This document shows positions 1-12,700 of a DNA stretch of 53,408 bases, piece after piece. The stretch lies in the NCBI RefSeq assembly GCF_000003605.2, contig NW_003138322.1, positions 26,550 through 79,957 of the forward strand. The letters run 5' to 3'. Below the pieces are notes generated by a model. That model saw nothing but the letters and a program-made list of their open reading frames with translations, was not told where the DNA came from and searched no databases. A program made the translations under genes and the position numbers. The DNA is from Saccoglossus kowalevskii. Lineage: Eukaryota; Hemichordata; Enteropneusta; Harrimaniidae. How positions within the stretch are numbered: the stretch's first letter is position 1; every line of letters starts with the position of its first letter.

Positions 1-366
1 GATTACAATGATATTATATACTACATTACAAAGAAAAGTAGAAAAAGGACAACAGTTAATACAGAGCAGAAACTAAGTATACGTGCATGGAATCGAGCGG
101 ACATGCTCTTATACGAGCATTTCAATCATTCATTGTGGGAAAGAATACAAAATTACCAAGGCGACTTTAAAGAAGATTTGAAGGAATTCCGGGAAATTAA
201 TGAAAATGCTACACGGAAATGTTCACGTAACAAAAAAAACGTCAAAGTAGGTAGCTTTTGTTGGAAATTGTTAAATGATACTCCTAAATTGCGTAATTTC
301 GCAATAGCAAATCAAAATGCAAGAAATTTATCTGAAGAACTAGCACAGAAATGTCAGCTCGTCTGA
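1..366 (+). CDS. Galactose-3-O-sulfotransferase-like protein, 3' end only
   Basis: The window opens inside an ORF that reads in frame from base 1 to a TGA at 364-366, giving 121 C-terminal residues. It is clearly a paralogue of the complete gene at 3729-5350: both share the DYNDIIYYITKKS start, the RAWNRADMLLYEHFNHS block and the QKCQL end. By my count 66 of the 87 residues from position 103 are identical. The family (Gal3ST, PAPS-dependent, Golgi lumen) transfers sulfate to the 3-OH of galactose on glycolipids or glycoproteins. The PAPS-binding motifs would lie upstream, outside the window, so catalytic integrity cannot be judged. No break is visible in the part seen. The 5' exon(s) and start are missing because of the window edge, not because of a visible lesion. 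Confidence 0.85.
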   Translation, partial: DYNDIIYYITKKSRKRTTVNTEQKLSIRAWNRADMLLYEHFNHSLWERIQNYQGDFKEDLKEFREINENATRKCSRNKKNVKVGSFCWKLLNDTPKLRNFAIANQNARNLSEELAQKCQLV

Positions 367-1109
367 GTTTACAAATCTTGTTCAAATATTGAAAGGTAAT
401 ATTAATTACACCCGTTAATTTTGAGTGACATATTGAACAAAACACATATATTCACGCTGTTTAAATTAAAAAGTATATAATATACATTTTCACTGCCACA
501 TATATATCGCGCATGTCACTTTCATTTCATTTCATTTATATGTTTAGATGAACACACCTAGTGTAAACTAAATGTTCGGTTAAATTGCATTCACAACTAG
601 ATGTTACAGTTATTGTAATTTTGCAAATATTCATTAAGTTTCCAATATTATTACATATGTACTGCAGTTTATTTTTATTCGTCCCTGAAATCAAAATCGG
701 TGTTTCCACACCCCATATGCAAATGAGGTCTGAGAGAAAACAAAGTAGTTCCTTCAGGAATACCATTTTTTCGAAACATAGCAGAAATAAACAATGTTTA
801 GAAGTACGATATTTCACCCTTGGGGTACATGAATATACTTGCAAAGTGAAATGAAATTTGAACAACAGTAATGGTACTTTTAGGCAGTTACGTATTTCGT
901 CTAAAACTAATTTGCATATCACCCATGCAATAATGATTTCGGTATTTTCACCTTCAATACGCAAATGAACACGGTATTTCCATTGGCTACCGAACTATTT
1001 TTATTTTGTAAACACATTTTCGTCTGCTATTGTTGTCCGGTTCAAATCGTTCAGCAACATTTCTGGCATATTAGGTGGACATCACATGGAATACAACGAT
1101 TGGGAGAAT
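367..1109. other. 3' flank shared with the tandem paralogue
   Basis: No gene seen. Bases about 480-700 resemble the 3' flank of the second Gal3ST-like gene (about 5440-5715): the same order of 'tatatcrcg', 'atttcattt', 'atgtttrgatga' and 'taattttgcaaat' blocks appears in both, with an extra insert in the second copy. This indicates that the duplication of the two genes included non-coding 3' DNA, so it was a DNA-level tandem duplication. Confidence 0.5.
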
Positions 1110-1500
1110 TTAATGTATGTTGACCATCTGAAAACTGAATTTTATAAACCTTGAAGGGCTCTTGGAGGATCCACCCGCTGTAAAATCAGCGATTACTGTG
1201 GAACCGCAACCATGCACCAACATCGAGATACCAGGAGGCTTCTTCTGGCGACGTTGCGGCGTTACCCAGTTCCAGATAAAGATTACCAACGCCAAAAGAG
1301 CGACATTAAAACCGATAACCAAGATTCATTCAATCCACGACCAGCAAGCAACATCACAAACGAAGTTGTAGCGTGCAGCTTAGCGACGACCGCTGTCGAA
1401 GAAAGTCATCCCGCCAGTGGAGTAGCGCAGTTTGCGGCACGTTTGCCAATGCACAATTCTGTGGTGGAACTTTTAACTTCAAACTGTGTATCATAGTCGT
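1110..1500 (-). other. GC-richer island with possible orphan exon
   Basis: This stretch is visibly richer in G+C and CpG than its surroundings and is open in several frames. On the minus strand a 70-codon frame (1322 to 1110) starts with a hydrophobic segment (VALLALVIFIW) followed by basic residues and KKPPG, which is how a signal-anchored microsomal protein such as a P450 can begin. No downstream P450-like exon follows, and the residues after PPG do not fit the usual hinge. On the plus strand two overlapping frames (1162-1371, 1212-1496) encode nothing I recognise. It could be a first exon, a promoter-like CpG patch or an old element; I cannot decide. Confidence 0.2.
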
Positions 1501-1759
1501 TCAGTTCAAGTTCGGTCGTGGTCCCAACTAAACGTCCGCGAGATATTTATTCGGACAATGACTCAGATTAGACGTCTGATTATTTTATTTTCACACAGAC
1601 AGTGAAACGCGTTCTGCACTGACACGCGTTACTAGGGCGTAACACTATCTTGGAACATATTAATGGACAATGAGGTTCCCCGACCTAAATTCCATCCCGG
1701 TGTGTTGTACGTTCTTTCTTTAATATGAAATAATCAAATATGGAACATATGTAATAATA

Positions 1760-1834
1760 ACAGAACCCCACACCCTCCCCATGGCTTTCGTTGCGTATGG
1801 AAGTTTTTTTCATGGGAAGGGTGTGGGGTTCTGT
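1760..1834. repeat. Short hairpin with 24-nt arms
   Basis: The arm acagaaccccacaccctccc (with 'catg' after it, 1760-1783) is the inverse of catgggaagggtgtggggtt plus 'ctgt' (1811-1834). 23 of 24 positions pair around a 27-nt loop. The GC-rich stem stands out in AT-rich DNA. It may be a small foldback element or a structured RNA; nothing around it decides this. Confidence 0.75.
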
Positions 1835-3728
1835 CATAATATTTAACGATTTTAACTTGACTTTAATATTGTTTATACAATATATGTTAAATATGGTAAT
1901 TAAATTGGGCAATGGTAATTAGTTAAATATAGTTAAATGCTCGAAGTAAATGTTGCACGATCGTAATCCCAACGTCATTGCAATATCATAGAACACAATT
2001 AAATGTTCTGTTAGTCAACTGACACTGATTAACATTTTAAATAAAAGAAGTTCTCTCTCTCTCTTGCTTAAAATTGCTTACGATATTTTAAAGAAATGTG
2101 CAAAGTTTAGTCGTATTCCCTATACAGAATATTTGTTCGGAAGACAAACAGAGACTATAGATAAAATTAAAATAATGCATTTTAAAGCGATTGTTAACTG
2201 TACGATGCCGTAATTGGTATGATCAGAACATATAATTTATAAAATAAAATGTTTGTCATCGCAAAATAAATTACATGCTTATTAAAATATATAAGCAACA
2301 CTAACGGTCGCAATAAAGTAATAAACATGTAGAATACTTGTTTTTACACATATGAGTCCAAGTAAAGAGATTCCATGTCTGTCTGTCTGACAGTGGCATG
2401 AATTAACGTAACATACATTGCAGGCACATTACAACATTACAAACTCAGAAAAGAATGTATATGAAACACAAAGAAATATTTAGTTTATTATTTGATTATT
2501 TAGAACTGTATTCAGACCTGCATTATATGACTTAACGAATTAAACAATTGTTTTTAGTTGAATCAATTTACCAGCTTTTGCGATATTTGGTAATAAATAT
2601 TTCGATAAGTAATACGTATCAGAGAGTGTGAGTTGTTTACGTATATTACGGTTTCTAAGTGGACACATTGTACATATGTTACCATCAGTGCTTGAACACC
2701 AATACACATGTGTACATGACGCCTGCTGGTTCGTGTACATAATTAGCACTAGCTGTGCATTATGCGTATTCACCAGTATGGTAAGTGACATCAGTGACAT
2801 AATGATATACTAACTGAATGTGACATAGGAGAATGGTATTGAGTCAAGATCGTGACAGCAATAACGTTTGATTTCTCGATTTACAATAGGTAAGCGTCGT
2901 CATCCTAATATTTGTATTTCATATTATTTATTTAAGCCATCCACTTTGTATGCATATGTCGATTGATCTATGGAGTTCATGTACTATGTATTACGTTTTG
3001 TATTTTGTTGACCATAAATGACTTTTATTAGATGCTAATTATTTAATGTAAAGGTATCAACATTTAATGTATTTACTTTAACCTTTGACTCATCAACTAT
3101 TTCAATATGACTTCGGTGAAATAAAAAGTAATATTTCAACAAACGTTTGCATAACACTGTATTGTTAACTTCGCCCGCGAGGTCGATTTAGTACAGGGAT
3201 AGTGCCGTACGGTTCGCAACAGCGTATTAAAGTAAACAGTTTTTTTTTCAATACCAAATATATCATTATGATAACGGTCCCAGTGTAGTGCGGTACTAAT
3301 TTTGGGGCAATTCTGATCACCCCTCCATGTCTGTTTTGTATTTCGATCTTTGTATGTTTTACAATTTACGTCTGGATTTGCCAAATTCAGTCTTTTATCA
3401 AATATTATGTTGATAAACCATACTACATTGACGGATGTGACGTACATATTATATTATCATTATAAACTATTGTTATGTCACGGATTTATGTAAGTTTTTT
3501 TTTGTATGATGCGGTTTACTAATCATTTGTCGGTTATCCTTTCGGTTATGTACCTATATGTTCTATTTCTCTTACGTCTGCTATATAAATCTTATATAGT
3601 CTGTACTAGGATCACGGGATTTAATGCAGTGCCACATATTGTGATTAAATTTACTATAATTCGCTTGCCTCTTGATTTACGCATGCGTTTGTCTGATTGA
3701 ACCAAACAGTGAGTTTTTTCTGTTGAAA
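1835..3728. other. Intergenic DNA upstream of the second Gal3ST-like gene
   Basis: AT-rich DNA with only a short (TC)n run near 2050. The open frames here (for example minus 3136-3447 and 2540-2800) have no recognisable domain and no splice or paralogue support. The segment just before 3729 should contain the promoter of the Gal3ST-like gene, but I see no convincing core element. Confidence 0.4.
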
Positions 3729-5350
3729 ATGACACGCCGATATCGTTTTCTCTCTGTTGTCTTGTTCTTATATTTTTTATTTGTTTGTGAATTGATGTGG
3801 ATTTATCGATCGGGTACACATTCACAGCGTTTTCATGTTCCTGTAGTTAGTGATTTTCTGGGTAAAAACCTGACGTTCAGAAAACAGCTGTCCCAAAATG
3901 TAAGTACATGTTATAAAATAACTACCATATAAATCTCACTACTATGTAAATAGCAAAATCGATCAGTGTGCAACAATCTTCTATCTCTGTCATGTTGTAT
4001 TTTAGATAAGTAAAATATTAACAATGCTATGATACATGTATCCCATCAAACACACATCGACAAAAACTACACTTAACATACTACTTTCACACCGGCTATT
4101 CCACAAAATAACAACACTTATATTCGAAGTATGCAATATTTGTTCATGCATTGTAAGTGACATATCACTCAATAGCATACATACAACGAAGTATATTACT
4201 TTATATTCAGTATGGTAATTGATCATTCAGGTCATATAACGAAACATGCGATTAAAGTGCATTTAATTTAGAAATAACATAAAATGTGTTCATTACATGC
4301 CTTAGATGTAACTATTTAGTACAATGTACGCCAAACACGTCTCCATATATAACATTCTAATTCATATTTCAATTCAAATTGTAGAGTGAAAACGCAAAGA
4401 TGAATTTCTATGGTGATACCGAGAACAATTCCACCACTCAATGTAAACCAGTGTCCCGATTCATTTTCATAAAGACTATGAAAACAGGAGGTAGTACGAC
4501 AGCAAATATGTTAGTTAGATACGGAATAAAATACCAACTATATACTTCACGCTACAATATAGGACATTACACTTGCACTAATCTCACCGGAATAGACTTT
4601 ATGGCAATGCATTTGCGCTATAATAGAACTTGGATGGATGGTATAATACCAGATGCTAAATATTTAACTATTCTTAGATCACCATATAGCCAACTGCCGT
4701 CAGCCTTTTACTTCTTCAATTTTGCCCGTCCTTTGCTCAACTACACTGATCCATTCCGTCAATACATTGAAAACACCGACAATTACACCCATTTTACGGA
4801 TAAACACCACCAACACAGAAATGGACAGATGTGGTTTTTAAATTCAAGGTTCGACGAAGGTGAACAAGACAATGAAACGAGTATAAAGCTCGCAATCCAA
4901 CGAATAGACAAAGAAATTGATTTTGCAATAATTTTGGAGCATTATGATGAATCTTTAGTCGTGTTAAAACAAATGATGTGCTGGGATTACAATGATATTA
5001 TATACTACATTACAAAGAAAAGTAGTGAAAGGAACCCCGTTACTACAGCTATGAAGAAAAATATACGTGCATGGAATCGAGCGGACATGCTTTTATACGA
5101 GCATTTCAATCATTCATTGTGGGAAAGAATAAGTAATTACCAAGGTGACTTTAAAGAAGATTTGAGGCGATTTCGGGAAATTAATAAAAATGCTACACGA
5201 CCATGTTTACGTGACAAAAATTACGTCATAAAAGACAGCTTTTGTTGGAGATTGTTGAGTGATACGCCTAAATTGCGACACTTTGCAATAGTCAATCAAA
5301 AATCAAGAAATTTAACTGAAGAACTGAAACAGAAATGCCAGCTCCTATGA
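3729..5350 (+). CDS. Galactose-3-O-sulfotransferase-like protein (Gal3ST family), two exons
   Basis: My join is 3729-3899 plus 4385-5350, giving 378 aa. Exon 1 starts at the first ATG and encodes a short basic N-terminus, then a hydrophobic anchor (about residues 7-26, FLSVVLFLYFLFV...), typical of a Golgi type II enzyme. It ends at CAAAAT|GTAAGT in phase 0. The acceptor ...attgtag at 4384 continues the same frame with SENAKMN. Residues 83-96 (FIFIKTMKTGGSTT) are the 5'-phosphosulfate loop of the family, and 148-159 (AKYLTILRSPYS) the 3'-phosphate motif. Several N-x-S/T sequons follow. Family members move sulfate from PAPS to the 3-OH of a terminal galactose on lipids or glycoproteins in the Golgi lumen. 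At 378 aa it is a little shorter than the roughly 400-480 aa of vertebrate members, mostly in the stem. It lies about 3.4 kb downstream of its paralogue on the same strand. The acceptor substrate cannot be read from the sequence. Confidence 0.88.
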
Positions 5351-6509
5351 GTTTAAAGATTTTATTTATATATTTAATAGCCTTATTTATCTGCAGAGTT
5401 TATATTGACCATAACAAATATATTTGAACTGTATTTGTTTTCACTGACAAACGTATATCACGAATGACATTTTTATTTCATTATTATGTTTGGATGAAAA
5501 CATCCTGTTTAATCTAACTGTTGCTTCAAATTGTATTATATATCACAATGTTTCATTATTTGAAACCAATCATCAAATTAATTAACGATTCAAAATGACC
5601 TAGTTTGCTATTGTACATCAATTACAATATGTAGGCCATTGTAATATTTCATCAATAAATGCAGCAAATATAATTGTAATTTTGCAAATGTTCGTTAAGA
5701 TTCAAATAATATTTAACAATCTTTCGCGATTTTTAGAATGACTAACGTATATTTTTGCCTGTTTATTTATAATATTATTTACGTTTTGAATAATTATTTA
5801 AAAATTCATCAATAAATAGTTGTAGGCAACTTTACCTCGACTTTATTCATGTTTATATAAAATATGCTAATTAAAAAGTAATTAGTACGATAATAAACGG
5901 CCATTTATGACATATTTATTCACTTTTTCTAACTTTTTAATTATAGATCTCGATAATATAACAACATAGGTCACATTGCCATGTAAATTTGCTAATTTTG
6001 CAACCACTTTTCACTACTTTGTAAGCAGTTCGTTTATCACTTTACGCTTTCATAGTGGTATAATCTGCTAATATAACAAGCTTTTCCAACACATTTGCTC
6101 ATTTTGTTTATATATATATAATTGCGTGGTCGATATTACAATGACTTGGGTAAAATTTATTAGCAAACCCACCCATCGTGCTTTTCCTATCTTTTTAGGC
6201 TGTTTTAGAACATGTTACGGTCAGCTCATAAGGCACTATCCTAATATACGAGACTTTCACTTGCATTTTATTCACTTTTCGCACTTTGTAATTTCACAGT
6301 TAGATATGGCAACAACTTAGTTCAAACATACACGCAAATCTACCAACTTTGCACTCACTTTGCACGCCATTTTAATAGCTTACATTCATTATAGCCGACC
6401 GCAAGAGGTAGTTGTGCATTGAAAATACGTGCAAATTATAAAAACAAAATTAGCAACTTAAAATATCAAAATAACCAGCACGACTTTCTACTATAAAAGT
6501 GTTACATTA
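5351..6509. other. 3' flank and intergenic DNA
   Basis: No gene seen. A possible polyadenylation hexamer AATAAA is present at about 5654 downstream of the Gal3ST-like stop. Bases 5440-5715 resemble the 3' flank of the first copy. The remainder is AT-rich without recognisable structure. Confidence 0.4.
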
Positions 6510-7675
6510 CAATAATAATCAAAATTACTTATAGATAGTGATAGTGATGGAAAAGCCGAAAACTAATAATGCAAATCAGAAAATTAATATGAACAGATTT
6601 TAATGGAAAACTAATGAGGTCTGCGCAATGTAACAGATCATCTATGTACCAAGTTTTATTGAAATGTGATTGGAACCAAAAAAAATTATAAATTATTATG
6701 CTAATTAGGGAATTAATATAAACAGATTTTAACCCCAAACTAATCACGTTTGTCCTAGAGCATCTTTGCACTGAGTTTCATTGAAATGGAATAATTAGTA
6801 CTTTAGATATCAGTGTGATAGCTTAAAAGTGGTTAATTATGTAAATTAGTAATTAATATGTACAGATTTTAACCCACAATTGTCTATTGTCCTACAGCAT
6901 CCATGTACAAAGTTTCATTGAAATGTGATGATTAGTACTTGAAAAATCAGTGTGAAAGCTGAAAATTAATTAGTTATGCAAATTAGGTAATTAATATACA
7001 CAATTATTTACCCTAAAACTAATCAGGTCTCTTGATAGTCCTAAAGGATCTATGTACCAAGTTTCATTGCAATGTGATAATTAGTACTTGAGATATCTGT
7101 GGAAAAGCTGAAAATTATGCAAATTAGGTAATTAATACGCACAAATATTTATCCCAAAACAATCAATCTCTGCATAGTCCTTGAGGATCTATGTATCAAG
7201 TTTCATTGAAATGTAATGCTTACTACTTGAAACATCAAAGGCTGAAAATTAATTAATCATGCAAATTAGGTAATTAATATGCACTGACATTACCTTAAAA
7301 ACTATCAGGTCTGTGCAGTGTCCTATGACATCTATGTACCAAGTTTCATTGAAATGTGATGATTAGTACTTGAGATATCAGTGGAAAAACCAAAAATTGA
7401 CTAATCATTATGCAAATTAGGTAATTAGTAATTAGGTAATTTTTACCAAAAACTAATCAAAACCAAGCATTAGTTCAGAGCATCCATGTACCAAGTTTCA
7501 TGAAAATCCAATAAGTGATTCTTTAGATATCAATGGAACAGCTAAAAATTAGGTAATTACTATGCATGAAATTTTACCAAAACCTAATCAAATATGCGCA
7601 TTAGCCCAGAGCATATATGCACCAAGTTTGATCAAAAACTGATGTATGGTTCTTGAGATATCAGTGGAACAGACG
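6510..7675. repeat. Degenerate tandem array, about 8 units of roughly 130-150 bp
   Basis: A block built on 'atctatgtaccaagtttcat', then 'tgaaatgtgatgattagtac', 'ttgagatatcagtggaa', 'gcaaattaggtaattaatat' and 'cagattttaaccc.aaacta' recurs with starts near 6595, 6722, 6862, 7000, 7140, 7282, 7437 and 7563. Units differ by many substitutions and small indels, so the array is old. The last units (from about 7437) diverge most. It is non-coding. The final unit runs straight into the (AC)n tract, an order often seen at the tails of marine invertebrate repeats, so the array may belong to a larger transposable element. Confidence 0.85.
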
Positions 7676-7676
7676 G

Positions 7677-7745
7677 ACACACATACACACACACACACAC
7701 ACACCCACACACACACACACACACATACACACACACATACAGACA
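7677..7745. repeat. (AC)n microsatellite
   Basis: About 70 bases of almost pure CA dinucleotides with a few interruptions ('acaccc', 'cataca'), directly after the 140-bp array. The long run of Thr-His codons it makes in one frame is an artefact, not a gene. Confidence 0.95.
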
Positions 7746-7758
7746 CACTAACCGCAAA

Positions 7759-7790
7759 GACTCCCATTTTGTACTTCGCACATGGGAGTC
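7759..7790. repeat. Small terminal hairpin after the (AC)n tract
   Basis: gactcccat (7759-7767) pairs with atgggagtc (7782-7790) around a 14-nt loop. Its place right after the array plus (AC)n suggests the end of the same composite repeat. It could also be chance. Confidence 0.5.
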
Positions 7791-9610
7791 AAAAATACAA
7801 CAAAATGCTTCATGTATTTACCATGTTTGTTTCGGAACCAACAAAAGTATTTTCCCAGCTTGTTTGCTCAAGTAGTCTCCCATGCAATTATTAGCCACGC
7901 CCGATTCATCTTAACTTTTGTGACAGGTCCATCACATGACCACTTGACTACTGAGATCATTTGAATTGTATTCGAACTGGCGGCCATTTAATGTCGTAAA
8001 TGGCCGTTTACTATTGTACTGACTTTCGAAGCATGGATAGTTCAACTTACAAAAGACACACGTGCAAACGAATGCACTTTCGAAACACTTCCAAACATTA
8101 AATGCCCGCCACTCCTTCAATTCACATGTCATCTCCGTTTTCGCTAATCCTGAGTAGAAACTTAGCAACGGCTGTGCAAGGCATCCAATAGGACTGTAAA
8201 TTATGTTTCATAATGGGCAAGAGGTCTTTTTGACAATTTTAATGTGAATAGCTCTTTTCTCGAACATCAGCAATGATAGGTCTATTTCACCATAATTTTG
8301 AACTAGTGAATATATTCAAAGTTTATCGGGGAAACAATCCCAACATTATTACTTTATACGCACTGTCTGGTATTACCGGTAATTTATAAAATCACATATA
8401 ACGCATATATAAAAAAAAATACCAAAATATACATGCAACTTTAAACTGCACGAAAAAGCTACAAATTATAGCGACTAGATGAACATGGCCAAGTCGAATC
8501 TTTGGTGTCACAAAAAAAATGTGGAATACTATTCTGTACACATATGAGATAAAGTGTATCACGGTCAGAGCGACCTACCCAGACGGTCAGAATTTAGAGT
8601 TCATTTTTTCCTACGTTTTAACAATGTTTCACTTTAACGGGAAACAAAACATAGATTAAGGCAACCGAGGAGGGCCACGTCTATGTGTTTTCATTATTTG
8701 TTATTAACTTTTAAAATAAAAATGCATTTTTCATTTGTAATATCGATTTAGAATTACATTCCGCTCTACAATTCATATGTATTTATATATTTCCAAATTT
8801 GTTTTTGGTTTGTAATTCCAGTTTGCTTTTCAAAACGAATTTGAATATCACTTTTCTTTCAGAATATTTAATTTAAGTTTACAATCGCGTTACCAGACAA
8901 AATAAGGATCGGTATTAAAATAAAGCTGATGAGAGAATTCCCTCCACATCACCAATCATTGGCCACTTTATTGTCTACAATAAATGGTTCTGATATGCTC
9001 AATTAAACAAAACAAACAACTTTTAATACACCATTTGGAAGATTATTTTGGCATATCTACACTGTCGGAAGAATATCGGTATAGACAAGACCATATGATT
9101 GAATGTTTGAATGGGTGCACACTCCATAGTCGTTGATATACTTGTATAAACTTGTGACATGTGTAGACAAAATACTAGAAATGCAACATCAACAAAAACC
9201 ACTAATACTGCATGAAGTGTCTGGCTGGTCATGGTGAAAAAATTGAAAATGATCACAGTCTGTCGAAATGATCGTCACAATAAGTCAATTCCATTTTCAT
9301 TGGAGAATACAGTATTCCCTCCGTATTCAAAATGCGGTATTTGAGCAGCAACACTCTAGATTCGAACAAAGAACTGTGAGCTGTAAAAATGCATATTCAC
9401 ATTGGCCTCAAATTATCATCAAAATGTTACTGACATACACCTACTGATACTCTTATCAGTCACATGAAGGTTTTTGAATTTTCGCGCCGAATACTTCGTC
9501 TCCAAAACTGGCCCGCTAATTCCCGTTAACATGTAAATATGGGTGGAGTAACTGACAGAAAACTGAGTTAATAATGCTATAGCAAGTTATTTGTTGTCTA
9601 ATAAACAGTT
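7791..9610. other. Intergenic DNA, nothing recognised
   Basis: I see no gene, RNA or clear repeat. The open frames (for example minus 7932-8168 and 9023-9256) lack domains and splice context. Confidence 0.4.
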
Positions 9611-9787
9611 AAATACTGTGAAATACTTTATTTCAGCTGGAATTAATTTTTGCTGATTTTTGACGAGTTGAATGTAAATATAGGAAAAAATATATATTCG
9701 CTGGATTTTATTTTTACTGCTGAATCATTTTTTTTCAGCGAAAATAGAGAAAATTAATTCCATTCGAAAATAAAGTATTTTACAGAA
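9611..9787. mobile_element. Foldback MITE-like element, about 177 bp
   Basis: The left end (actgtgaaatactttatttc, then agctggaattaattttt, 9615-9651) is the imperfect inverse of the right end (aaaattaattccattcgaaa, then ataaagtattttacaga, about 9750-9786). The inner parts (tgctgattttt / tttttttcagcgaaaa) also pair roughly. The element is nearly all stem, has no ORF and would be a non-autonomous DNA element. A target-site duplication is not obvious. Confidence 0.75.
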
Positions 9788-12700
9788 TCAATGTTAGTGT
9801 CAAAGTAATCTCACTTCCGATGTTGTGGTATATAGGTGATAATACCATAACCAGGGAAATCAAATACACACACACGCGACACTGTATTCTATACGTAATA
9901 ACACTCATTGTCGCATTCAGTTATTAGTAAATCTGTGGTTTACTGATACTTTAAAGTCACAGATCCTTTTAAATACTGTGTCTGAATATTCAGGTGATCT
10001 TCATATATTCCTGTAGTGGGCTAAACATCGTTTACTTGGAATTACTGAGTAACTCTATGGGGAAAATGGACGTCAATACGTCAACCTAATTACCTATTAC
10101 CTATATGCAAGCAAATTTAATAATCACAAATACAGATCGCTCACGTTTTTATCCATATTCTAATTCGAGATTGAAACACACGCTGCTGGGATCAACTCGT
10201 CATAATTGTTTTTACTATACAGAAGACTATATTGTAATACAAATTTAGTTAGTACCAAAGGAACTAAACCAGTAATCCGATTAAAATATTCAGTTCATAT
10301 TTAGCTGACAGGTAGTCTGTATCGCTTCGGTCATTACTCCGCTCAATCACACCAATCTTTGAGTGAAAGCACTACTAAAACTGATGTAGAATTGTGCACA
10401 GTTCTACGTAGTTACCCTGCTCATGGTCATGGTCTTTCTTGGTTTTCTAATGCTTTAATGCACGCGATATGTTTTCACTATGTGCAATGAATTTTCAGAC
10501 AGTAAGAAAAGTGTTATCATATTTTTAGACAAGCGTGCCGTAATATTAATAAGTTAATAATTAGATGAAAACGAAATTATTAACATGTGAGAAATGATAA
10601 TCACCACAGTATTAATCTGTACAATTTTTAACTACATCAACTACTGTCTATTGGAACAGCTGTTCTCACGGGTAGATAATTATTATTTCACAGTTGTCCT
10701 GCCACCACCATTTGACGTATATTTTTAAGCGTGTAAAATACAATGGTTATGCAAATTCGATTACGTGCAGTGAGCGACAATAATTGCGATGTAATCTGGT
10801 GTTAAAACATCGAATAGTCAAGATAGGTAATTATAATATATATAAAAAACTGATAAAGCAGCTAATTAGCTTATATATGGCTAACTTTTATTGCGCCTTT
10901 GAAAATGTAATCGCGATTCCCACTACGGATAAACATACATCGATGCCTTTAAGGAGAATTTTTTTTATATCGAAATGAAAGTACATTTGAAGCACTGTGT
11001 AAAAACACATATTCGCAGATTATAATGTTCTTTTCTAATTTAAATATATTGCTGTGGTTTATCCATGATGTTGCCATGATGTGCAAGCATAATCACATGA
11101 TAATCCAAATAATACTGTGTGTATATTCTACTGATAGAAATAAACCACAATATTATTATCTGAATAATCAGTTATATCAGGTACAGATATCATCTCAATT
11201 CCTGGTTTCCGAAAAAAAAGGTTTTATTTTTCCACTTAAACATTTTATTTTTGTCTGATAAAATTAATTCTGCGATATGAAAAGTAGTTAGTGTTTTATC
11301 ACCATTATGTTACTAAACGATTTTGAATATAATTTGAACAGAAGGGTTAATACAATGGTTATTATTCACAAAACGATATGTATCATATCTACATATTTGG
11401 TTGTAGCTCCCTAACATATAGAGGGCGCTAGTAGTGTTGTTATCATGTACAGAAGTCATCATGGCGCAAATAATTGGTTCGAGGTGGTTTATTAGATATG
11501 ATTGATTTAGTCCTAATTAAAATATATTGTTAACACACGTATCTTAAATAAAAAACAGCTGTCAACAAATCTGGCATATCTTTTGATTATATTAATGTCT
11601 TGTTCTCTCATAATAAAATGTCAACTTATTTTCAAAAAGTAGTGTAATTATTGCAAAACATCCAGTTTCAGATTGAAGCAAGTGCATCAATTGTATATAG
11701 TTTAAGTCATTTCTTACAGACTGTATTCGCTCTATCATATCATGTATTATTTGTGTATTTATGATATATAATATGGAGACATGTAGCTTCGATTTCTAAA
11801 TCCCGTGCCCAAAAAGAGATTTCGAAACGGAAAACGGAAATTGAAAAACAGACCGACCTATCAAGTTGGTTAAATATTACAAAAACAAAGGAGATTCGTT
11901 TTCTCAACCCAACTCTACTACATCCAGTCTTATTTATTTTATTTAATATTTGGTCTGAAAATGTTAATTCAATTGTAATATTTAAAATTGGGGCTATTGA
12001 AATGGAATGGCCAGGGTCTCAGTGAGTCTTTTCCCCCACGTTTTTTGACCTTTATTCCCCGAGATCGAGGACAACATAAAACAAAATAAGGATCATAAAA
12101 GTTCATAGATCATTGGGAATGATTTTTAATGAATTAAAGTACCGTGAAGACAAGGATTTTGGGCTATATATTGCGCTGTTGACAGAAAATGCATGCTAAA
12201 ACTCAGCTTGTGAAACCCCGACTACAGGTCAAATTATTGGATTTGAACTTGTGTCGGTTTTTCAATTAACTGATAGCACATGTGAACATGTGAGAGATGG
12301 GAACATGTGGCAAAGTTGGATACAGGATGTAAACTGAAAAGATGATAATGTTACTGCAGTCCGGGCTTGTCAGTTTGTGGTGGACAAGTGGAAATTTGAT
12401 AGTCAGCGTTAGTATGAAAGTGCCATAAAAGGCCAAGGAAAGGAGGTATTCATTTATCACTGTTGTTTACATGTGACGCAGGATTAAACAATCCATATGC
12501 AAAATGTGTTGGTCTGTCTTCATAAAAGATAATATTAACCACTGTCATAAGTTGTCTATTTCTTTACGGCTGTATGTGTTCGTTATTGCAAACTAGTATA
12601 CAAATCCTGCCTAACATTGCCATAGAATGTTATTGCCATTATCCTAGAATATAGTATCCTTATAATTAAATCATGTGATTTGTACTTTACTGTAGTTTGA

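Noticed and set aside
536..964. 142-codon minus-strand ORF antisense to the 3' flank of the first Gal3ST-like gene
   Set aside because: Part of it lies in flank shared with the second copy, where no corresponding open frame is evident; composition is non-coding.
3136..3447. 103-codon minus-strand ORF
   Set aside because: No recognisable domain, no splice or paralogue support, AT-rich intergenic setting.
7646..7894. 82-codon ORF with a long Thr-His repeat
   Set aside because: It is the (AC)n microsatellite read as codons.
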